From positions 372,001 to 436,000 of the forward strand of contig NZ_JAPCHX010000006.1 in assembly GCF_026107415.2 (NCBI RefSeq): DNA of 64,000 nucleotides, given 5' to 3'. Both the position numbers and the translations under genes were made by a program. The notes below the pieces were generated by a model that was not told where the DNA came from, made no database searches, and saw only the letters and a program-made list of their open reading frames with translations. How positions within the stretch are numbered: the stretch's first letter is position 1; each line of letters opens with the position of its first letter. The stretch comes from Microbacterium sp. MPKO10 (GTDB lineage: Bacteria > Actinomycetota > Actinomycetes > Actinomycetales > Microbacteriaceae). Of the stretch, positions 45,806 to 53,782 are shown one piece after another.

Positions 45806-46802
45806 GCCCGAGCGCATTCACCGTGCGGCACGGCTCGATGACGCATTTCTCGCGTGGCGAGCGAAACGGGCGATCAAACGGGGCTTAGAGCCCACAGCAG
45901 TCACGTACACGGGGTATGGGTCGACCACCTGGGTTCGCGTGCTGGGGCGGGTGCTCTACACTCACCGGGGCCGAGAGAAGGAAGCGACGAGTCGCACACG
46001 AGGATGGCGCAGCTTCACCAGCATCCCCGTGGTTTCCAGCGCCGTCACCATTGACATCGCCGGCACGCGGCATGAAGTCGTTGCCGACCGAGGAGGAGTC
46101 ATCGACGCGGTGATCTCCGCCGAGATGGAGCCGGGCTGGCAGACGATCCAGATGTCTGCACAAGGCTCCGACCCGGTGACAAGTGACGTCTACATCGTCG
46201 ATCCAGACACGCGTGTTGGCGTGATCTCAGACATCGATGACACCGTCATGGTGACGGCACTGCCGCGCCCTTTCGTCGCCGCGTGGAACACTTTCGTCCT
46301 TGACGAGCACGCGCGCACGCCCGTCCCGGGAATGGCGGTGCTCCTCGACAGACTGTCGCGGATGAACGGCGGCTGCCCTGTCATCTACCTCTCCACGGGC
46401 GCATGGAACATCGCTCCCGCGATCACCCGGTTTCTGTCGCGTCATCTGTATCCCGCCGGTGCGCTCCTGCTGACGGATTGGGGGCCAACGCACGATCGGT
46501 TTTTCCGCAGCGGCCGAGAGCATAAGCATGAGAGCTTGCGCCGTCTCGCGAACGAATTTCCCGACATCAAATGGATCCTTGTTGGAGACGATGGCCAGCA
46601 CGACGAGGAGTTGTACTCCGCTTTCGCTTCCGAGCTGCCCGACAATGTCTCTGCTGTGGCAATCAGACAGCTGTCCGCTGGTGAAGCAGTTCTCGCCGGA
46701 GGCCGCTCCAAGCACGAGCAGCGCGACGCCGGCCACACCTGGGTGTACGCACCTGACGGCGCGGGCCTTCTGAGCGAGCTGAACGATATCCTCTCCGACT
46801 GA
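45777..46802 (+). CDS. App1-like phosphatase domain protein (DUF2183)
   Basis: 341 residues. The C-terminal half has HAD-like catalytic motifs: VISDIDDTVMVT (DxDxT), IYLSTGAWNIAP, and ILVGDDGQHDEELY. This matches the App1/DUF2183 conserved domain, whose yeast member is a phosphatidate phosphatase. The N-terminal half is a beta-rich domain. No signal peptide is seen. It overlaps dedA by 29 bp, so a role in lipid turnover together with DedA is possible but unproven. Confidence 0.88.
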   Translation: MPRTEMSPPEPERIHRAARLDDAFLAWRAKRAIKRGLEPTAVTYTGYGSTTWVRVLGRVLYTHRGREKEATSRTRGWRSFTSIPVVSSAVTIDIAGTRHEVVADRGGVIDAVISAEMEPGWQTIQMSAQGSDPVTSDVYIVDPDTRVGVISDIDDTVMVTALPRPFVAAWNTFVLDEHARTPVPGMAVLLDRLSRMNGGCPVIYLSTGAWNIAPAITRFLSRHLYPAGALLLTDWGPTHDRFFRSGREHKHESLRRLANEFPDIKWILVGDDGQHDEELYSAFASELPDNVSAVAIRQLSAGEAVLAGGRSKHEQRDAGHTWVYAPDGAGLLSELNDILSD

Positions 46803-46818
46803 TGTCACAGGCTGGCGA

Positions 46819-46824
46819 TAGAGT
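46819..46824 (+). promoter_or_regulatory. -10 box of the winged-helix gene (leaderless)
   Basis: TAGAGT followed by 7 nt and the GTG at 46832. Confidence 0.45.
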
Positions 46825-46831
46825 CTGACTC

Positions 46832-47941
46832 GTGACTCGAGAACTGACAGCCGCTCACGTGCGGCGTGCACGCTGGCAGTCGCTGGGCTTAGGGACGCCT
46901 CGGTTCGACTCTCCACCCGACGTCGTGGATGGGCTCGGAGCGCTCCAGGGGCAAGACCTCCCGGGGGTGCTGCTCTCACTCGCTCTTCGTATTCCCGGCG
47001 CAGATACTGACGATGTCAGGCAATGCTTCACTGATGGAACTCTTGTGCGAGGCTGGCCGATGCGGGGCACCTTGCACGTGGTGCGCTCAGAAGATCTCCT
47101 TCCGCTCACGCAACTCACCCAGGGCCGGGTCCTTAGCGGTATGGCCAGTCGCGCCCGGGCGCTCGGCATTACAGACACGATTGTCGACACCGTCATCGAC
47201 AACGTGACGGCTGAGCTCGACATGTCGCACCCTGTCTCCCGAGCCGAACTGAGAGCGATGATCGCACGCGCTCATCCAGGCGAGCCACGAACCGAGGTCA
47301 TTTCGCATTTGATGTATCAGCTGAGCGTCCGAGGACTCATCTGCCATGGCCCCTTCGTCGAGGGCGAGCAGCGCATCGTGCTCACTCGCCGTTGGGTTCC
47401 CGAGGGCACGTCTGTGAACGACGAGAGCTTTCTCCCCCGGATGCTCTCACGGTATATCAGCGGGCACGGCCCGGTATCTGCTGCCGATGCGGCACGCTGG
47501 TTCGGACTGCCCTTGGGCCATATTCGGAGAGCACGGCACTCACTTTCGGATGCAATTCTCGACGTCTCCACTCCCACGGGGACACAATGGATGCTGTCGA
47601 GCGCCGCCACGGACAATACGCTGTCGACGCTTCACCGTCGCCCCACTACCAGGCTGCTGCCGGGTTTCGATGAATTCATGCTGGGTTACTCTGACCGTTC
47701 CTTTGCCGTGCCTGCCGCGTCTTTGTCCGAGATCGTTCCCGGCAACAACGGCATGTTCCGGTCGACGGTGTGCTCCGCAGCATCCGTGGTCGGCACCTGG
47801 TCCCGGAAGAACTCCGGGCGCAGCATCCAGACCCACCCGTTCACAACGTTCTCGAGGGAGACAGTTCGCGGTATCCGGTCTTCTGCGCGAGAGCTGTCGC
47901 GCATCACCGGCACGCAGTTGACAGTGCAGCTTCCGGATTAG
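46832..47941 (+). CDS. Winged helix DNA-binding domain protein (HTH_42/AlkX-YcaQ-like)
   Basis: 369 residues. The start LTAAHVRRARWQSLGL, then VVDGLGALQGQDLPGVLLSLALR, LVRGWPMRGTLHVV, and the C-terminal LLPGFDEFMLGYSDRS place it in the winged-helix DNA-binding (DUF1006/HTH_42) family, whose characterised members (YcaQ, AlkX/AlkZ) are DNA glycosylases acting on alkylated or cross-linked bases. The actinobacterial branch is mostly uncharacterised, so the activity is inferred. GTG start set by a leaderless -10. Confidence 0.87.
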   Translation: MTRELTAAHVRRARWQSLGLGTPRFDSPPDVVDGLGALQGQDLPGVLLSLALRIPGADTDDVRQCFTDGTLVRGWPMRGTLHVVRSEDLLPLTQLTQGRVLSGMASRARALGITDTIVDTVIDNVTAELDMSHPVSRAELRAMIARAHPGEPRTEVISHLMYQLSVRGLICHGPFVEGEQRIVLTRRWVPEGTSVNDESFLPRMLSRYISGHGPVSAADAARWFGLPLGHIRRARHSLSDAILDVSTPTGTQWMLSSAATDNTLSTLHRRPTTRLLPGFDEFMLGYSDRSFAVPAASLSEIVPGNNGMFRSTVCSAASVVGTWSRKNSGRSIQTHPFTTFSRETVRGIRSSARELSRITGTQLTVQLPD

Positions 47942-47944
47942 TCT
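47939..47944 (+). promoter_or_regulatory. -10 box of the FUSC gene (leaderless)
   Basis: TAGTCT followed by 6 nt and the ATG at 47951. Its first three bases are the stop codon of the preceding gene. Confidence 0.45.
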
Positions 47945-47950
47945 GAAGTC

Positions 47951-49027
47951 ATGAGATTCACGGGACGCATTCAAGCGTCGAAGCGGGCACCGCTTCTGCA
48001 GGTGGTAAAGACGTCTGTAGCTGCCGTCCTCTCGTGGATCGTCGCGAGCCTCATTCTTCCGGCCGAACTGCCGATCTTCGCGGCGATCGCTGCGCTGCTC
48101 GTTGTTCAGCCGAGTGTGAACCAGTCGTTCGGCAAGGCGATCGAGCGCAGTGTCGGCGTCATATCCGGAGTCGTCGTCGCGACTCTGCTCAGCGTCGTGC
48201 TCGGACAGCATGCCTGGGTGGTGATGCTTGCCATCCTTGTCGCCGTTCTCTTGGCGTGGTCGCTGCGGATGACCACGGGCACATCAAACCAGGTTGCGAT
48301 CAGCGCAATGCTGGTCCTCGCACTCGGTGCCTCCTCCCCCGAATACGCCTGGGACCGGATCATCGAGACCTTGCTCGGCGCCGCGCTGGGTTTCGTCGTC
48401 AATATCGTGATCGTTCCGCCCGTTCTCGTCTCCCCTGTTCGCGAGAACGTCATCCTTCTGGGCAACGAACTTGCGGCCACGCTCGAAAGGCTCGCTACCG
48501 CTCTCAGTGAACCGCAGAGCTCCGGCGACCGCGAACGCCTCATGATCGAGGCACGTCTGCTTCGGCCCATGAAGGATGCCGCCGTCGACGCGATCGAGGA
48601 AGGTGAAGAGTCTCTCTCGCTGAACCCGCGAAAGTCGGCGCATCGCGATCAGCTTCGTGAGCTTCGTGAGGTGACTGACCGTTTCGGCCCTGTGGTGACG
48701 CGCGTGATCGGCATGACCCGCGCATTCCGCGACCACTATGACGAACGTCTCTATGAAGAACCGACGCTGCGAGCCATCGCTGACCAGCTCACGAGAGCAG
48801 CGCATGACTTACGCCTCATCATGCGCCCATCGATTCCGGATCCGGAGCCGATGACAAGCGAGTTTCCCGCTCTCACGGCCCCGCTGCAGGTCAAACCTCC
48901 ACAGTCGACGCACTGGGTGTTGATTGGATCCCTCATGGAAGACCTGCGGCGCATCCGCGAGGAGCTGTTGATTCAGACCGAAGACGATTTGGACGACATC
49001 GACGATTTCGGTTCCAGGGACGACTGA
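47951..49027 (+). CDS. FUSC family (aromatic acid exporter-like) membrane protein
   Basis: 358 residues. About six membrane helices lie in the first 165 residues (VVKTSVAAVLSWIVASLILP, FAAIAALLVVQPSVNQSFGKAIERSVGVISGVVVATLLS), followed by a soluble helical domain with charged coiled-coil character (ANELAATLERLATALSEP onward). This is the FUSC/YccS-like half-transporter layout. The tail ends in an acidic stretch (EDDLDDIDDFGSRDD). The substrate is unknown. It converges with the YchJ-like gene. Confidence 0.88.
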   Translation: MRFTGRIQASKRAPLLQVVKTSVAAVLSWIVASLILPAELPIFAAIAALLVVQPSVNQSFGKAIERSVGVISGVVVATLLSVVLGQHAWVVMLAILVAVLLAWSLRMTTGTSNQVAISAMLVLALGASSPEYAWDRIIETLLGAALGFVVNIVIVPPVLVSPVRENVILLGNELAATLERLATALSEPQSSGDRERLMIEARLLRPMKDAAVDAIEEGEESLSLNPRKSAHRDQLRELREVTDRFGPVVTRVIGMTRAFRDHYDERLYEEPTLRAIADQLTRAAHDLRLIMRPSIPDPEPMTSEFPALTAPLQVKPPQSTHWVLIGSLMEDLRRIREELLIQTEDDLDDIDDFGSRDD

Positions 49028-49036
49028 TCTGAGCGG

Positions 49037-49432
49037 CTAAGAGGCGATGGGCAGGTCGTCGACGTAGTACCAGCGCCCGTTTTCTCGAACGAAGTGACTG
49101 CGCTCCTCCTGCCGGCCCCGCCCGTCGGCAGTATGGTACTGGGCGACGAAATGCACGGTGCCCTCGCTGTCGAATGGGCCGCCGCCGGTTGTCGAGAGAA
49201 CGTGGAGCCGCCACCACGTCGCATCCTCATCGAGTGCGAGGCCCCGCGGACGCGTTGATCGGTGCCAGGTACGCAACAGATACGTCACATCGCCCACTGC
49301 GAATGCCGTATACCTGGAGCGCATCAGTTGTTCGGCTGTCGGGGCGTCAGACACACCCGCAAGAACCGGGCCGCAGCATGAACCGTAATCATCACCCGTG
49401 CCACACGGGCACCGATCGTCGTCGTTCACCAC
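49037..49432 (-). CDS. YchJ family (UPF0225) metal-binding protein
   Basis: 131 residues from GTG 49432. The N-terminal SEC-C-like motif is DRCPCGTGDDYGSCCGPVLAG, giving four Cys ligands, followed by TAEQLMRSRYTAFAVGDVTYLLRTWHRSTRP and FVAQYHTADGR, the NTF2-like YchJ core. The function is unknown; SEC-C motifs bind zinc and often mediate protein contacts. The GTG is chosen because the conserved start NDDDRCPCG follows it; the longer upstream reading would overlap pabB. It is 31 nt downstream of pabB. Confidence 0.88.
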   Translation of the reverse strand: MVNDDDRCPCGTGDDYGSCCGPVLAGVSDAPTAEQLMRSRYTAFAVGDVTYLLRTWHRSTRPRGLALDEDATWWRLHVLSTTGGGPFDSEGTVHFVAQYHTADGRGRQEERSHFVRENGRWYYVDDLPIAS

Positions 49433-49463
49433 GGGATACACAGCCCATCCCCCACAGGTATTC

Positions 49464-50708
49464 TCACAATTCCCATTCTGCCGGAACCAGCGCCCCCAGA
49501 GCGGCAAGTGGGGCCCGTGCTTTCACTACGACCTCGCCGATCTCGAAATCGGGGCGAGAATCGATGGTGAGACCACCACCAGCGCCCACGTATGCCTCGT
49601 CACCGTCGATGACAACGCTACGAATGGTCATCGCCAGGTCCATCGTTCCGTCGGAGCCGAGCCATCCGTAGCATCCGGAATAGGCTCCCCGGGGTGCGCC
49701 TTCCAGTTCTCTGAGAATCTCGATCGCACGATGCTTGGGCGCTCCCGTCATCGATCCGGCCGGGAACGTCGCGGCGACGACGTCAGCGCGGTCGACGCCG
49801 GTGGCCAGTAAACCCGTCACCTGGCTGACAAGTTGATGGACATGCGTGTGAGTCTCGACGTCGAACAAGCGCGCCACAGCCACCGTTGCCGTCGCGCAGA
49901 CGCGGCTGAGATCATTGCGCATCAGGTCGACGATCATCAGGTTCTCGGCTCGTTCCTTGGCGTCTGCGGCAAGCTCATCGATGAGAGCACGATCTGCCGT
50001 TGCGTCGGCTCCTCGAGGCCGGGTGCCCTTGATCGGGCTTGACGTCAGCTCGCCGGATGCTGCCAGATGTAGAAATTGTTCGGGCGATGCGCCGACGAGC
50101 GCTCGCTCCCCATCCCGGATCAACGCCGCATAACGGGCCTCTCCGTGAGACAGCTGAGCGTGTACGTCGCGCGGATCGACACGGCCAGGAACCGTGAACC
50201 GTGTCGTGAGACAGAGCTGATAGGCGTCTCCCGCCCGAATCGCGTCCAGCGCGCATGAGATCATCTGACGGTACTCCCGCGGGCTGTGACGCGCACGTGC
50301 TCGGCGAGAAGGCAGGATCTCCGCGCTCTGTGGGCGAACTCCCGATCGCCCTTTCAGCGCAGCCGTGACTGATCCGGCCCATTCGTCGAGCTCATCGATG
50401 GGCGCGTGGGCCCAGATTCTCCCGGTTGTCTCTTCGACAGACACGTACCTTTCAACGCGCAGCCACGCAGATTCCTCGGGCTCATAGCCGATCCAGCCGA
50501 CCCACCCCGCGAATGGCAACTGTACTGAGCCGGCCTCCAAATCGTCGGGAAAGCAATCTGTCGTCATGGAATCACCGATGCCGATGCGGCTCACCGTGAA
50601 CTCACGGTCCCGCGTGGTGAGCCAGAATCCTTGGGGATCATCCCCCACCAGCACATCGTAGATGTCGCCAGCATCCTGCGATCTCACCGGAAGCAGCCGT
50701 CGCGCCAT
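49464..50708 (-). CDS. pabB: Aminodeoxychorismate synthase component I (PabB)
   Basis: 414 residues from ATG 50708. It is a chorismate-utilising enzyme: SPREYRQMISCALDAIRAGDAYQLCLTTRF, SPIKGTRPRG, AENLMIVDLMRNDLSRVC, and FPAGSMTGAPKHRAIEIL. The Lys in PIKGT (instead of Ala in PIAGT of TrpE) is the nucleophile typical of PabB, so the product is aminodeoxychorismate for folate rather than anthranilate. No glutamine amidotransferase (pabA) or lyase (pabC) gene is adjacent. GGGAAG lies 4 nt before the start; an upstream extension is not supported. Confidence 0.9.
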   Translation of the reverse strand: MARRLLPVRSQDAGDIYDVLVGDDPQGFWLTTRDREFTVSRIGIGDSMTTDCFPDDLEAGSVQLPFAGWVGWIGYEPEESAWLRVERYVSVEETTGRIWAHAPIDELDEWAGSVTAALKGRSGVRPQSAEILPSRRARARHSPREYRQMISCALDAIRAGDAYQLCLTTRFTVPGRVDPRDVHAQLSHGEARYAALIRDGERALVGASPEQFLHLAASGELTSSPIKGTRPRGADATADRALIDELAADAKERAENLMIVDLMRNDLSRVCATATVAVARLFDVETHTHVHQLVSQVTGLLATGVDRADVVAATFPAGSMTGAPKHRAIEILRELEGAPRGAYSGCYGWLGSDGTMDLAMTIRSVVIDGDEAYVGAGGGLTIDSRPDFEIGEVVVKARAPLAALGALVPAEWEL

Positions 50709-50952
50709 GATCTTCCCACCAACCTCCGAATGATGATTGACGCGGGGCAGGGGCCGTCGCGGGCAGGCGTGCGTGTTCCCCAAGTCTATGGCGTGCCCGC
50801 GCCAGACCGTATCGCCGGGCGACGACTCTTTTGCTCCCGGCCCGGCTCAAGGGTTCCCCATTCGGGTGACCGCGGTGACCGTGTGTATTCCAATGGACGC
50901 GGCGTTCAGTCCAGCCTGTTAGCGTCGCCCGTGCGACGACAAGGAGATTCAC

Positions 50953-51681
50953 ATGCATCGTAAGCTGTTGGCAGGATTGGGAGCGGCAGTCGTGCTGCTC
51001 GGCATCGCCGGGTGCAGTGACGCTGCCCCGCTCGCGGGCCCCACGTCCACGAGTGGTGAGCAGCAGGCTGGTGAGCCTGATCTGTCAGGCATTCCCGACG
51101 TCGTCGCTGAGGTGAATGGCGAAGAGCTCGCGAAGGATGACTTCATCGAGCTCTACAAGGGTCAGTTCCAGCAGATGCAGGCACAATCCCAGACCACGGG
51201 CCAAGAGGTGGATCAGAAGGAGCTTCGCACTCAGACTGTGAATGCAATGGTCGATACCGAGCTGCTCGTGCAAGAAGCTGATTCTCGCGACATCACCGCT
51301 TCGCAGGAGGAGCTTGACGCTGCGTTGCAGGAGCTCGCCACGGCCAATCAGATGAAGACTGCTGATGAAGCGCTCGCGGCTCTCAAGGAGCAAGGGCTTG
51401 ACGAGGACGAGGTGTATTCCCAGCTAGAGACCCAGGTGCGACTCGACAAGTTGATTGCCGAAGAGACTGGCGACATCGAGCCGACGGAAGACGAGCTGCG
51501 GGCGCTCTACGACGAGGCCGTCGCCCAACAGAAGCAGTCGGGTGCTGAAGGTGAGCTGCCTTCGTTCGAGGACGCCAAACCGCAGCTGATTGAGCAGGCG
51601 ACCTCGCAGAAGCAGTCTGAAGCCTACAAGACGATTGTCGATGACCTGCGCGAGGGCGCGAAGATCACGATCAACCTCTGA
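50953..51681 (+). CDS. SurA N-terminal domain lipoprotein
   Basis: 242 residues. A lipoprotein signal peptide ends at the lipobox LGIAGC (Cys about residue 21), so the protein is anchored outside the membrane. The mature part has DVVAEVNGEELAKDDFIELYKGQF and MVDTELLVQEADSRDITAS, the SurA/PrsA N-terminal chaperone helices, but no PPIase (parvulin) domain. It is highly acidic and Gln-rich. A role as an extracytoplasmic folding factor is likely but inferred. AAGGAG lies 7 nt before the ATG. Confidence 0.9.
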   Translation: MHRKLLAGLGAAVVLLGIAGCSDAAPLAGPTSTSGEQQAGEPDLSGIPDVVAEVNGEELAKDDFIELYKGQFQQMQAQSQTTGQEVDQKELRTQTVNAMVDTELLVQEADSRDITASQEELDAALQELATANQMKTADEALAALKEQGLDEDEVYSQLETQVRLDKLIAEETGDIEPTEDELRALYDEAVAQQKQSGAEGELPSFEDAKPQLIEQATSQKQSEAYKTIVDDLREGAKITINL

Positions 51682-51696
51682 GCTCGGAGCGTTTTT
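51676..51696 (+). terminator. Terminator of the lipoprotein gene
   Basis: CTCTG and CGGAG pair around AGCT, then CG and TTTTT. The stem overlaps the stop codon; it is short, so termination may be partial. Confidence 0.45.
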
Positions 51697-52021
51697 CTGC
51701 AGATCAGCCCGTGACACGGCGACGTGACCTCCTTTCAAGCTCGGTCAAGCGGATGCCGCCTCTGCCGTAGAGCACAATCGCGAGTGCTCCCCTGATCGCG
51801 AGTCCTCCCTAGGCGCATGCGCCCAGGGAGACTAACGATCCGGCGCTCACCGGAACAATCACAATGACGAACGCGTCATTGAGATTGACAAGGCCACAAT
51901 CCGCGCGAAATAAGGCTCGGCGCCGCGGTGTATTCGCGACGAGGCGCGTGCATTGGGAGCAGAAGGGATGCTCGGGGTCACGATGGATCCCTCATCATCG
52001 CGGTCCCAGTGCAGCGAAGTC
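51697..52021. other. Gene-free stretch with small repeats
   Basis: No credible gene. It holds a near-perfect 15-nt direct repeat (ATCGCGAGTSCTCCC at 51777-51791 and 51795-51809), an imperfect hairpin at about 51805-51830, and an 8-bp palindrome at 51862-51881. Confidence 0.5.
51862..51881. repeat. Palindrome of operator-like form, no clear target gene
   Basis: CAATGACG and CGTCATTG separated by AACG: a perfect 8-bp inverted repeat of 20 bp total. No gene starts nearby on either strand. Confidence 0.45.
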
Positions 52022-52330
52022 TCATACGCGGGTCATCAGCACTGCTGTGTACGCGTGGCGCTCCTTGTAACAGTCAGGGGTCGCCTCGGTGGGCTCGCCG
52101 GCGAAGCTGTCCATGGCGGTGTCCGCCGCGTCGCACCTTGTTGAATCGAATTCGGTCGTGGCAAGGTCAGAGCCACTCACAGGGCCGGAGTCGTCATTGC
52201 CCTCGCGGCCCTTGCCGTTGGGGATCGGATCGTTCGTTGTGCCGGAGCTTATACAGCCGCCGAGCCCGACGCACAGCACCGCGGCTATCGCTTCTGCCAG
52301 CACGCTGAATGATCTCCATTGCACTCTCAT
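52022..52330 (-). CDS. Small putative lipoprotein
   Basis: 102 residues from ATG 52330. A basic N-terminus (MRVQWRSF) is followed by a hydrophobic stretch and the lipobox LGGC, then a hydrophilic mature part beginning CISSGTTNDPIPNG with two further Cys (DSTRCDA and TPDCYKE) that could form a disulfide. No family is recognised. No clear ribosome-binding site or leaderless -10 supports the start. It lies in a gene-poor stretch near a transposase remnant. Confidence 0.55.
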   Translation of the reverse strand: MRVQWRSFSVLAEAIAAVLCVGLGGCISSGTTNDPIPNGKGREGNDDSGPVSGSDLATTEFDSTRCDAADTAMDSFAGEPTEATPDCYKERHAYTAVLMTRV

Positions 52331-52494
52331 GCAGCCACGATGCGTCCCCAAGTGCTCGCATGCAGCCAGAATTAAAGGATTCGCATCGTGATCGCACGCG
52401 CCGTCACCCGCGAATAGAGCCGCCTGGGAGTCGAATGTGTGGGAACCTGAGCGCAGGGAGAATTGCAAGAACTGGTCAGCTACATCTGTGTTCC

Positions 52495-52665
52495 TCAGAA
52501 GCCTCCTGTGTTCCCGCCCGGAATCGGAGGTTTTGTGTACTTCCTTGCATCGCGAATGCCGTGTCGCACTCCCAGCCTGATAATCCAGTAGAGAATGAAG
52601 CAGGCCAACACGGCGACCAAGATGTAGAGCAGGAATCCGACCCAGATTGTTGAGGAATGCATCAT
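52495..52665 (-). CDS. Small single-span membrane protein
   Basis: 56 residues from ATG 52665. One long hydrophobic segment (WVGFLLYILVAVLACFILYW) is followed by a basic segment GVRHGIRDARK and a Pro/Gly tail, consistent with an N-out or N-in single-pass protein. The start is supported by TATCAT exactly 6 nt upstream, the leaderless arrangement found elsewhere in this window. No known family is recognised. Confidence 0.65.
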   Translation of the reverse strand: MMHSSTIWVGFLLYILVAVLACFILYWIIRLGVRHGIRDARKYTKPPIPGGNTGGF

Positions 52666-52671
52666 GCGAAG

Positions 52672-52677
52672 ATGATA
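52672..52677 (-). promoter_or_regulatory. -10 box of the small membrane protein gene (leaderless)
   Basis: TATCAT followed by 6 nt and the ATG at 52665. Confidence 0.45.
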
Positions 52678-52837
52678 GCGGTAGAGTTCACAACCGCTTC
52701 TCAACTCGCGAAAAGTCGTACCGGCCTGGATCGCCCGACGTTGTGGACTCAAGGCGCACAGCTGGCGGTCTCACCATCACCTTTCGGCAATAGTACGGGT
52801 GTGAAAGGCATTGCAGGTGCGGGAAAGAACTAGGTGT

Positions 52838-52978
52838 CCTGCCGGGGAGCTTTATTAAGCGACTGATGGGCGGCTTGTTCCCGATTGTGGAGCAGGTCCT
52901 GTGCTGATTGTAGTAATAGCGCCAGGGCTCGAAAACGGCTCGACGCTCTATGTCTGAGGCGTAGAAGCGACCGTGGCC
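52838..52978 (-). pseudogene. IS481-type transposase remnant (C-terminal end)
   Basis: About 45 codons resemble the end of IS481-family integrase-core transposases: GRFYASDIERRAVFEPW, then RYYYNQHRTCSTIGNKPP and ISRLIKLPGR, compared with the usual YN-HRPHSAIG-PPISRL-LPG pattern. The catalytic DDE part is absent upstream and the frame runs on without the expected stop, so this is a decayed fragment. No terminal inverted repeats or target duplication were found by eye. Confidence 0.6.
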
Positions 52979-53189
52979 TGTCCGTCGACGAGGCTCTCTC
53001 CAGCTCATTCACCTCAACTCTATGCGAGCTGAGGTGGTCAGCGGTGCGTAGCCGTTATTGGAGGTAGTCGTGATCGTCATGAATGTTCTATGCGAGCGAT
53101 TCATGATCAATGATCCACGGCGGCTTCTCAGCGCGGGAGGAAGCTGGCAATTCCGGACCGCTCTCGGCCTCTCCGGACTACCCGCCAAC

Positions 53190-53226
53190 AAAAGTGCCCT
53201 GGAAACTGACGTTTACCAGGGCTTTT
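53190..53226 (-). terminator. Terminator of tRNA-Ala
   Basis: Directly after the tRNA on the minus strand, AAAAGCCCTGG and CCAGGGC pair around a 13-nt loop, followed by ACTTTTGTT. Confidence 0.75.
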
Positions 53227-53227
53227 G

Positions 53228-53300
53228 TGGATCTGAGGGGACTCGAACCCCTGACCCCCTGCATGCCATGCAGGTGCGCTACCAGCTGCGCCACAGACCC
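53228..53300 (-). tRNA. tRNA-Ala (GGC)
   Basis: Cloverleaf with acceptor GGGTCTG/CAGATCC (one G-U pair), D arm GCGC..GCGC, anticodon stem CTGCA/TGCAG around loop TGGCA-containing GGC anticodon, and T arm AGGGG TTCGAGT CCCCT. Discriminator A, no encoded CCA. It borders a gene-poor stretch with a transposase remnant. Confidence 0.96.
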
Positions 53301-53385
53301 ATAAGTGTTGCCGGAGCAACTCCCCTACTGTACTACACACAGGGGCGCGAGCAGAAATCGCTCAGCCCCGTGTCGGGCATCCCCT

Positions 53386-53754
53386 TTATGGAGCCAGCGC
53401 TTCCTGCAGAGGGATCACCGGGCAGTCGCTCCAGAGCCGCTCAAGCGCGTAGTAGTTGCGCTCTTCCGGATGGAACACATGCACGACGAGGTCGCCGAAG
53501 TCGATCAAGACCCAGCGACCCTCCGCGCGGCCTTCACGTCGCGCGACACGTGTTCCCCCCTCCGCGAGCACTTCTTCGACAGCATCAGCAATTGCTCCGA
53601 CATTCCTCTCGCTGCGTCCAGAAACAATCAGGAAAGCATCGGCGAATGGAAGCGGCTGCGAAACATCGAGGGCGACCAGTTCTTCTGCGCCCGCGTCCAC
53701 GGCAGCCGCGGCTGCACGCCGAACCTGGAGCTGTGAATCCTCAGAAACTGTCAC
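53386..53754 (-). CDS. rsfS: Ribosome silencing factor RsfS
   Basis: 122 residues. It binds uL14 on the 50S subunit and blocks subunit joining when nutrients are low. Motifs: ELVALDVSQPLPFADAFLIVSGRSERNVGAIADAVEE and the C-terminal GRWVLIDFGDLVVHVFHPEERNYYALERLW, which are diagnostic. GTG start. It follows the low-complexity protein gene by 28 nt, in the order nadD-hypothetical-rsfS common to this family of actinobacteria. Confidence 0.95.
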   Translation of the reverse strand: MTVSEDSQLQVRRAAAAAVDAGAEELVALDVSQPLPFADAFLIVSGRSERNVGAIADAVEEVLAEGGTRVARREGRAEGRWVLIDFGDLVVHVFHPEERNYYALERLWSDCPVIPLQEALAP

Positions 53755-53782
53755 GTTGACTGTGTGCTCTTTCTCGCGATGG

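Larger units (their letters stand above)
52666..53189. other. Intergenic region with transposase remnant
   Basis: Apart from the 52838-52978 remnant and the promoter hexamer at 52672, it shows an 8-bp inverted repeat TCATGAAT/ATTCATGA (53077-53084 and 53099-53106). No intact gene was recognised. Confidence 0.5.

Noticed and set aside
50040-50085. Isolated TGTAGAA half-site within pabB as another BlaI operator
   Set aside because: Only one arm is present, it is inside coding sequence and no promoter is nearby. No second full TTCTACA-N3-TGTAGAA site was found outside the cydA-blaI region.
51805-51830. Imperfect hairpin CTCCCT..AGGGAG as a terminator
   Set aside because: It lies more than 100 nt past the lipoprotein stop, has internal mismatches and no T-run on either strand.
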